Assembly: GCA_020626545.1 (NCBI GenBank)
Contig: JAHKZS010000015.1
Coordinates: 1-9,155 of the forward strand
Source of the DNA: a bacterium
GTDB taxonomy: Bacteria; Bacillota; Clostridia; Oscillospirales; Acutalibacteraceae
Reading direction: 5' to 3'
Length of the DNA stretch: 9,155 nt
How positions within the stretch are numbered: the stretch's first letter is position 1; every line of letters starts with the position of its first letter. Below, in pieces: positions 5,519 to 9,155 of the stretch. The notes below the pieces were generated by a model that saw only the letters and a program-made list of their open reading frames with translations, was not told the DNA's origin and made no database searches. Both the position numbers and the translations under genes were made by a program.

Positions 5519-5547
5519 ATTATATTATAGATATATGTAGTTGTCAA
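5519..5547 (-). promoter_or_regulatory. Consensus promoter of the toxin-antitoxin operon
   Basis: On the - strand, TTGACA (5542-5547), a 17-base spacer and TATAAT (5519-5524) make a perfect sigma-A promoter. Initiation is expected near 5512, at the first base of the AAAGGAG site (5506-5512), so the 5' leader would be only about 15 bases. ACATAT (5515-5520) and ATATGT (5533-5538) form an inverted pair around the -10 region and could be part of an operator. Confidence 0.8.
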
Positions 5548-5557
5548 TATATTATAC

Positions 5558-5577
5558 GCATATTATGCACATAATAT
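5558..5577. promoter_or_regulatory. Overlapping AT-rich palindromes, candidate antitoxin operators
   Basis: ATATTATG-CA-CATAATAT (5560-5577) is an inverted repeat with 8-base arms. GCATA-T-TATGC (5558-5568) is an overlapping perfect palindrome. They lie 11-30 bases upstream of the TTGACA box of the toxin-antitoxin promoter. RelB/DinJ antitoxins and their toxin complexes bind short palindromes at their own promoters, so an operator role is a reasonable inference. Confidence 0.5.
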
Positions 5578-5583
5578 ATATGT

Positions 5584-6390
5584 TTATATTTTAAAAACCC
5601 TCTGAGCGTTTTTGTACATAAGGTCGTCGTATTGAGAGGGGGTTATCATACTTTTGAGCTCGTTAAAATACTCCTGATACAGAGAGCGGTCGCCTGTGCG
5701 GTTATGGAGAAAAGTATCCTTGCCGTCGATAGTATTGTCCGAGCCGAATAGCATTTTCTCTGAGCCGCAGCGTTTAACCGCCTCAACCGTGGTTTTAACG
5801 GGAACCCAGGTCGTGTCGCCGTAGAGGTTCGGGAGCTTGCCGAGTAAATCGAGCGCTTCGCTGTTGTCTGTGCCCAAGTCCATATGCACCATTACGTAGT
5901 CGATTTCGGGATGAGCCTTCGCCGCGTTATAGAGGTGGATTGACCTCGCTTCTTCACAACCGCCCGTGTGAGATACTACGGGGAGTTTAAACTGTTCCGC
6001 GAGCTTGTAGACAGGCTCGAGCTTTTTATCGTCGGGAGCTGTTCTCGAGTGGAACGGATGAAGTTTAAATCCGTAGATAAACTCTCGGTTTTCTTTAATA
6101 GTATTTATCATATACTCGTCGGGAAGTTCCGAGGCGATTTTTAGCCATATAAGCGCGCCGAGCTTGTCGGGATTACGCTTCACGACTTCTAACGTCTTAT
6201 CGAGGACTTTGTTCTGGGATTTTTGCAGAAGCTTCGGAACTTTTCTGCCCTTATGGTCGAACTCCGCGCACTCGATATTGCTTATAAGAGTAAAGTCGAT
6301 GTTGTACTTTTCGATTGAGTAGAGCAAATCCTTTTCGCTCATATTAAAATTTATCATCCGCCCTATATGAGCGTGTGTGTCTATAATCAT
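5584..6390 (-). CDS. Metal-dependent amidohydrolase (Amidohydro_2/TatD-like TIM barrel)
   Basis: The 268-residue protein opens with MIIDTHAHIGRM, the HxH metal motif of the amidohydrolase superfamily (His6, His8). Further expected metal or catalytic sites are GFKLHPFHS (Lys109, His111), VVSHTGG (His141), MVHMD (His169) and LFGSDNTIDG (Asp218). The end, NAQRVFKI, is the usual Amidohydro_2 close. Length and motif spacing suit a complete single-domain enzyme. Family members hydrolyse or decarboxylate varied small molecules, and the substrate cannot be read here. Start: the ATG at 6388-6390 is preceded by GGTGAT, complementary to the 16S 3' end. A near-consensus promoter (6406-6434) lies within the longer open frame that starts at 6450, which rules that start out. 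The gene is transcribed away from the VanZ operon. No clear terminator is seen between its stop at 5584 and the toxin-antitoxin promoter. Confidence 0.85.
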   Translation of the reverse strand: MIIDTHAHIGRMINFNMSEKDLLYSIEKYNIDFTLISNIECAEFDHKGRKVPKLLQKSQNKVLDKTLEVVKRNPDKLGALIWLKIASELPDEYMINTIKENREFIYGFKLHPFHSRTAPDDKKLEPVYKLAEQFKLPVVSHTGGCEEARSIHLYNAAKAHPEIDYVMVHMDLGTDNSEALDLLGKLPNLYGDTTWVPVKTTVEAVKRCGSEKMLFGSDNTIDGKDTFLHNRTGDRSLYQEYFNELKSMITPSQYDDLMYKNAQRVFKI

Positions 6391-6405
6391 GGTATCACCA
6401 CTTAG

Positions 6406-6434
6406 ATTATACATTTTAGGGAGCGTTTTATCAA
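6406..6434 (-). promoter_or_regulatory. Promoter of the amidohydrolase gene
   Basis: On the - strand, TTGATA (6429-6434), a 17-base spacer and TATAAT (6406-6411) are seen. Initiation is expected near 6399, leaving a leader of about 10 bases that carries GGTGAT just before the ATG at 6390. The segment TATAATCTAAGTG is identical to that at the Enzyme I-like promoter. Confidence 0.75.
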
Positions 6435-6443
6435 GTATGTTGA

Positions 6444-6472
6444 TTGACATTAGGTGTGATAAAAGCTATAAT
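6444..6472 (+). promoter_or_regulatory. Consensus promoter of the VanZ-phosphoesterase-nucleotidyltransferase operon
   Basis: TTGACA (6444-6449), a 17-base spacer and TATAAT (6467-6472) match the sigma-A consensus at all 12 positions. Initiation is expected near 6479, 23 bases before the first ATG. The -35 box lies only 9 bases from the -35 box of the divergent amidohydrolase promoter. Confidence 0.8.
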
Positions 6473-6501
6473 ATTAGAAAATTTGGATTTGGATTGTTTA
6501 T

Positions 6502-7041
6502 ATGAATTTATTGATGCGATTTTATATTCAGCCGATGGATATGGTCTTTCTCGAGATAGCGTTAATGTTCACGGCTTGGACAGTGTTTATAACACTTCTC
6601 AAAGGAAAAGTTAAGAGATACACAGCGTTGTTTTTCGCGGCTGCGGCTTTAATCGGAATACTGCTCGCTACTATACTCAGACGGCAGTACCTCTCTAATT
6701 ACGATGTCAATTTTATACCGTTTTACACGTTCGTTGCGGCTAAAGTTCAGCCCGAGCTGTATCGGACTATGGTTATGAATGTATTTTTGTTTATGCCGCT
6801 CGGAATGAGTATGCCGTTCGCTCTCGGCGAAAAGGCAAAGCGCAGGGCTATTATAACCGTGCTTTCCGCCTTAGCGCTGGCGGTTTTGGTGGAACTCGTC
6901 CAGCTTGCTTTATCGCGCGGAATGTGCGATATCGACGACGTTATCTGCAATACCTTAGGCGCGTTTTTGGGGAGTGTATCGTTTATTATAAGCAGCCGGA
7001 TTTCTAAATTTATTGATAAACACAAAACGAATCGCGGGTGA
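6502..7041 (+). CDS. VanZ-like integral membrane protein
   Basis: This 179-residue protein has about five hydrophobic helices (roughly residues 14-33, 42-58, 89-107, 115-137 and 148-165). It carries the VanZ-family signature: NVFLFMPLG (93-101), ELVQLALSRG (131-140) and DIDDVICNTLGAFLG (143-157). VanZ in enterococci gives low-level teicoplanin resistance; most family members have no proven role, so an envelope function is only inferred. The ATG at 6502 has no good Shine-Dalgarno site (upstream is TTTGGATTTGGATTG), yet a perfect promoter lies 30 bases before it. No alternative in-frame start has a better site, so translation may be weak. The next gene starts three bases after the stop, indicating a tight operon. 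Confidence 0.87.
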   Translation: MNLLMRFYIQPMDMVFLEIALMFTAWTVFITLLKGKVKRYTALFFAAAALIGILLATILRRQYLSNYDVNFIPFYTFVAAKVQPELYRTMVMNVFLFMPLGMSMPFALGEKAKRRAIITVLSALALAVLVELVQLALSRGMCDIDDVICNTLGAFLGSVSFIISSRISKFIDKHKTNRG

Positions 7042-7044
7042 ATT

Positions 7045-7869
7045 ATGGCTAAAAAAGCGGTTCTGACTAATTATGAACTAAAGACCGATAAACTTGATAA
7101 AAAGCTGAAAATTGCTCTTATAGCGGATTTGCACGAACGGCGCTGGGATGATTTACTGCCTCTGATTAAACAGGCTCAGCCCGATATTATCGCGATAGCG
7201 GGCGATACGTTCGAGCGTTACAGCGACGAGGTTCAGGAAGTTTATCTTGACGAGGACAAGAAAAAGTTCAAGCCTGTAAGATGGCTGCTTTTCAATATCG
7301 CGTACTATATAAACTTTCTCGCGATGCTTATTTTTCAACGCCGAAACCGTCCCGATACCGAGCGTACTTATGAATTTATGCGTGAGATTTCCAAAATCGC
7401 CCCGGTGTATATGAGCGTCGGCAACCACGAGCAGAAGTTTTTAGACGAGGATTTAAAGCTTTTTAAGGAGCTGAATATTAAACTGCTCGACAACAGCGCC
7501 GAGAGCTTTAATTTTGGCGGTGAGGAAATCTTTATCGGCGGACTATCGACCTTTTACGACGAAAAGTTTTTGGATAGGTTTTCCGAGAATAACGGTTATA
7601 AAATTCTGCTCTGCCATCATCCGATATATTACGAGCGGTTCGTTCGTGATAAGGATATCGACCTCGTTTTAGCGGGGCATAATCACGGCGGACAGGTTCG
7701 ATTCAGGAACAGAGGACTTTTATCGTCGGGGGAGGGATTTTTCCCTAAATACGATAAGGGAGTTTTCGAGGGTAGACTTGTAGTCTCGGCAGGCTGTTCC
7801 GGCACCGTAGCGATTCCGAGAATTAACAACCCGAGAGAAATTATAATAATAGAAGCAGGTAAAAAATGA
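7045..7869 (+). CDS. Metallophosphoesterase (calcineurin-like, YaeI/YkuE-type) with a hydrophobic insertion
   Basis: The 274-residue protein shows the full calcineurin-like set: DLH (Asp28, His30), GDTF (Asp54), GNHE (Asn127, His128), LCHHP (His191) and GHNHGG (His212, His214). It should bind two metals and hydrolyse a phosphoester; the YaeI/YkuE relatives act at the membrane on lipid-type substrates, though the substrate here is unknown. There is no N-terminal membrane anchor. Instead a hydrophobic, aromatic stretch (residues 79-98, WLLFNIAYYINFLAMLIF) sits between the second and third metal motifs, flanked by Lys/Arg clusters. It could dip into or attach to the membrane. The start has GGGTGA three bases upstream overlapping the VanZ stop codon, implying coupled translation. 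The last four bases overlap the next gene. Confidence 0.9.
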   Translation: MAKKAVLTNYELKTDKLDKKLKIALIADLHERRWDDLLPLIKQAQPDIIAIAGDTFERYSDEVQEVYLDEDKKKFKPVRWLLFNIAYYINFLAMLIFQRRNRPDTERTYEFMREISKIAPVYMSVGNHEQKFLDEDLKLFKELNIKLLDNSAESFNFGGEEIFIGGLSTFYDEKFLDRFSENNGYKILLCHHPIYYERFVRDKDIDLVLAGHNHGGQVRFRNRGLLSSGEGFFPKYDKGVFEGRLVVSAGCSGTVAIPRINNPREIIIIEAGKK

Positions 7870-9083
7870 CGGATAATACTAAAGCGCTTTTGCTCGATAT
7901 TGTAAGTTATCGGCTGTTCGGCGCTGAAAAACCCGAAATTAATAACGCCGATATTTTAAAGCTTCTGAAAGAAGCCTACTCTCAGACGGTATATACTATG
8001 GTTTTTCCTTTCGTAGAGGAAAAGCTTAAATCTTTCGCGCCCGAAAAGTTCGACGCTCTAAGCGAAAAGTATCTAGCTAAGCTCATTGTTAATACCGGTA
8101 ACTTCCACGACCACGGCGAGCTCGACCGCATAATGACCGAGAATAATATTCCTTACGCCGTTATAAAGGGTATCGCCTCGGCGTATTACTATCCCGACTC
8201 GAATATGAGGGATATGGGCGACGTGGATTTTCTCGTAAAAGAGGAAGATTTCGAAAAGACCGAGGCTCTGGTTCAAAAGCTCGGCTATAAATACGACCAC
8301 GGCGAAAGCGGCGATGTACACGTTGCGTATGAGCGCCCCGGGCTCAGTATTCTTGAAATTCACCGAAGCGTTAACGGTATTCCGAAAAGCGCTAAGGGCG
8401 CGCTTATTAAAAATGAAATCGAAAAAGCCGTACCGACCTCGCGCAGAATCGAGTTCGCTTCGGCGAGCTGTAATATAGTCAGCGAGTATCTCCACGGCTT
8501 GATTATGCTGCTTCATATGGTGTCCCATATGACCAAAGAGGGAATAGGACTGCGCCATCTCTGCGACTGGGCGGTGTTCGTGAACAGCTTTACGGACGAG
8601 CGTTTCAGGGGGATTTTCGAAGCTAAGCTAAAGAGCTTCGGGCTTTGGAAATTCTGCTGTATAATCACCAAAACCTGTATGGAATATTTGAAGATAGACG
8701 AAAAGGACTTTGTAAACGAAGTCGAGATTGAAAGCGGTTTAACCGAAGCGGTGCTGGACGATATTCTCGGCGGGGGTAACTTCGGCAAAAAGGATATGAA
8801 CCGCTACCGAGAGATTAAGTATATCTCCGACCGAGGCGGTAATTCCGTGAGCGATAAGGGAATTGTGGCTCAGCTGTTTTCGTCCCTTAACGAAAAGACC
8901 AAGTCTAATAAGCTCGTTAAGAAGAACAGGATTTTTTATCCTATAGGCTTGGCGGGCGAGAGCTTTAAGTACGCGGGTTTAGTGCTTTCGGGCAAAAGAA
9001 AAAGCTCAGGCACTTCCGAAATGCTCAAAGAAGCGTCTAAGCGTAAGAATTTGTATAATGAACTTGGATTGTTTAAGCAATAA
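7866..9083 (+). CDS. Nucleotidyltransferase family protein (NTP_transf_5-like)
   Basis: This 405-residue protein matches the uncharacterised NTP_transf_5 nucleotidyltransferases. It has PYAVIKGIASAYYYPD (97-111), RDMGDVDFLV (115-124) with the metal-binding pair Asp119 and Asp121, LGYKYD (139-144) and LEIHRSV (163-169), whose Glu164 is a candidate third acid. A helical region with GIGLRHLCDWAVFV (226-239) follows, as in other family members. These proteins presumably transfer a nucleotide to a protein, sugar or small molecule, but no target is established for this type. The basic C-terminal 70 residues are less typical. The gene overlaps the phosphoesterase by four bases (ATGA), so the two are almost certainly coupled: one may add and the other remove a phosphoryl or nucleotidyl group, which is inference. 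A strong terminator follows at once. Confidence 0.85.
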   Translation: MTDNTKALLLDIVSYRLFGAEKPEINNADILKLLKEAYSQTVYTMVFPFVEEKLKSFAPEKFDALSEKYLAKLIVNTGNFHDHGELDRIMTENNIPYAVIKGIASAYYYPDSNMRDMGDVDFLVKEEDFEKTEALVQKLGYKYDHGESGDVHVAYERPGLSILEIHRSVNGIPKSAKGALIKNEIEKAVPTSRRIEFASASCNIVSEYLHGLIMLLHMVSHMTKEGIGLRHLCDWAVFVNSFTDERFRGIFEAKLKSFGLWKFCCIITKTCMEYLKIDEKDFVNEVEIESGLTEAVLDDILGGGNFGKKDMNRYREIKYISDRGGNSVSDKGIVAQLFSSLNEKTKSNKLVKKNRIFYPIGLAGESFKYAGLVLSGKRKSSGTSEMLKEASKRKNLYNELGLFKQ

Positions 9084-9116
9084 AAAGGCGGTTCGTTTGA
9101 ACCGCTTTTTATTTTT
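9084..9116 (+). terminator. Rho-independent terminator of the VanZ operon
   Basis: GCGGTTC (9088-9094) pairs with GAACCGC (9099-9105) around GTTT, extended by a G-T and four A-T pairs from the flanking A and T tracts. TTTTTATTTTT follows. It starts immediately after the stop codon at 9081-9083. Confidence 0.92.
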
Positions 9117-9117
9117 A

Positions 9118-9155
9118 GGGCTAAGGGCAAAGGGCTAAGGGCAAAGGGCTAAGGG
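9118..9155. repeat. Heptanucleotide tandem repeat GGGCTAA/GGGCAAA (runs off the window)
   Basis: GGGCTAA (9118-9124, 9132-9138, 9146-9152) alternates exactly with GGGCAAA (9125-9131, 9139-9145), and a further GGG begins at 9153. This gives a 7-base period and a 14-base super-period. The array starts one base after the terminator U-tract and continues beyond the edge, so copy number is unknown. Confidence 0.85.

Noticed and set aside
6391..6450. Upstream ATG at 6450 for the amidohydrolase
   Set aside because: The added residues cover a near-consensus promoter, and the family N-terminus is MIIDTHAH at 6390.
9118..9155. Start of a CRISPR array
   Set aside because: Units are 7 bases with no spacers and there are no cas genes, so it is a simple tandem repeat.

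Overview
The window looks like chromosomal DNA from an anaerobic gut-type Clostridia, probably Ruminococcus/Oscillospirales-like. I infer this from the Lys-rich fibronectin-III-like surface protein, the codon usage (many TCG, CTC, GGC and AAG codons in a moderately AT-rich genome), GGAGG and GGTGAT Shine-Dalgarno sites, near-consensus sigma-A promoters and the protein families present. No rRNA, tRNA, CRISPR array, transposase or phage gene is visible.

Layout. Positions 1-689 (+) hold the C-terminal end of a secreted/surface protein with two FnIII-like repeats. Positions 829-1518 (-) encode a stand-alone protein equivalent to only the N-terminal half of PTS Enzyme I. Positions 1686-2285 (+) encode an unassigned 199-residue beta-rich protein. 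Positions 2335-5497 (-) carry a RelB/DinJ antitoxin and a YafQ-type toxin, followed 47 bases later by an 855-residue fusion of a Tet(M)/EF-G-like ribosomal GTPase with a C-terminal YacP/Rae1-type NYN endoribonuclease domain. Positions 5584-6390 (-) encode a metal-dependent amidohydrolase. Positions 6502-9083 (+) form a tight three-gene operon: a VanZ-like membrane protein, a metallophosphoesterase and a NTP_transf_5-type nucleotidyltransferase, ending in a strong terminator.

The main result is the GTPase-endonuclease fusion. Its N-terminal part resembles proteins that enter the ribosomal A site. Its C-terminal domain closely resembles Bacillus Rae1, which cuts mRNA in the A site of translating ribosomes. 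A Cys/His-rich segment lies between them, and the Tet(M) loop that displaces tetracycline is not conserved. This points to a translation-quality-control or mRNA-surveillance factor, not a drug-resistance gene. It lies directly downstream, on the same strand, of a toxin from another family of ribosome-dependent mRNA nucleases.

Smaller observations: three intergenic short tandem arrays with a 7- or 14-base period but unrelated sequences, each at a gene end; several well-formed promoters that settle start codons; a hairpin just upstream of the GTPase ribosome binding site; and a hydrophobic insertion inside the metallophosphoesterase. All functions are read from sequence features only; no database search was run.
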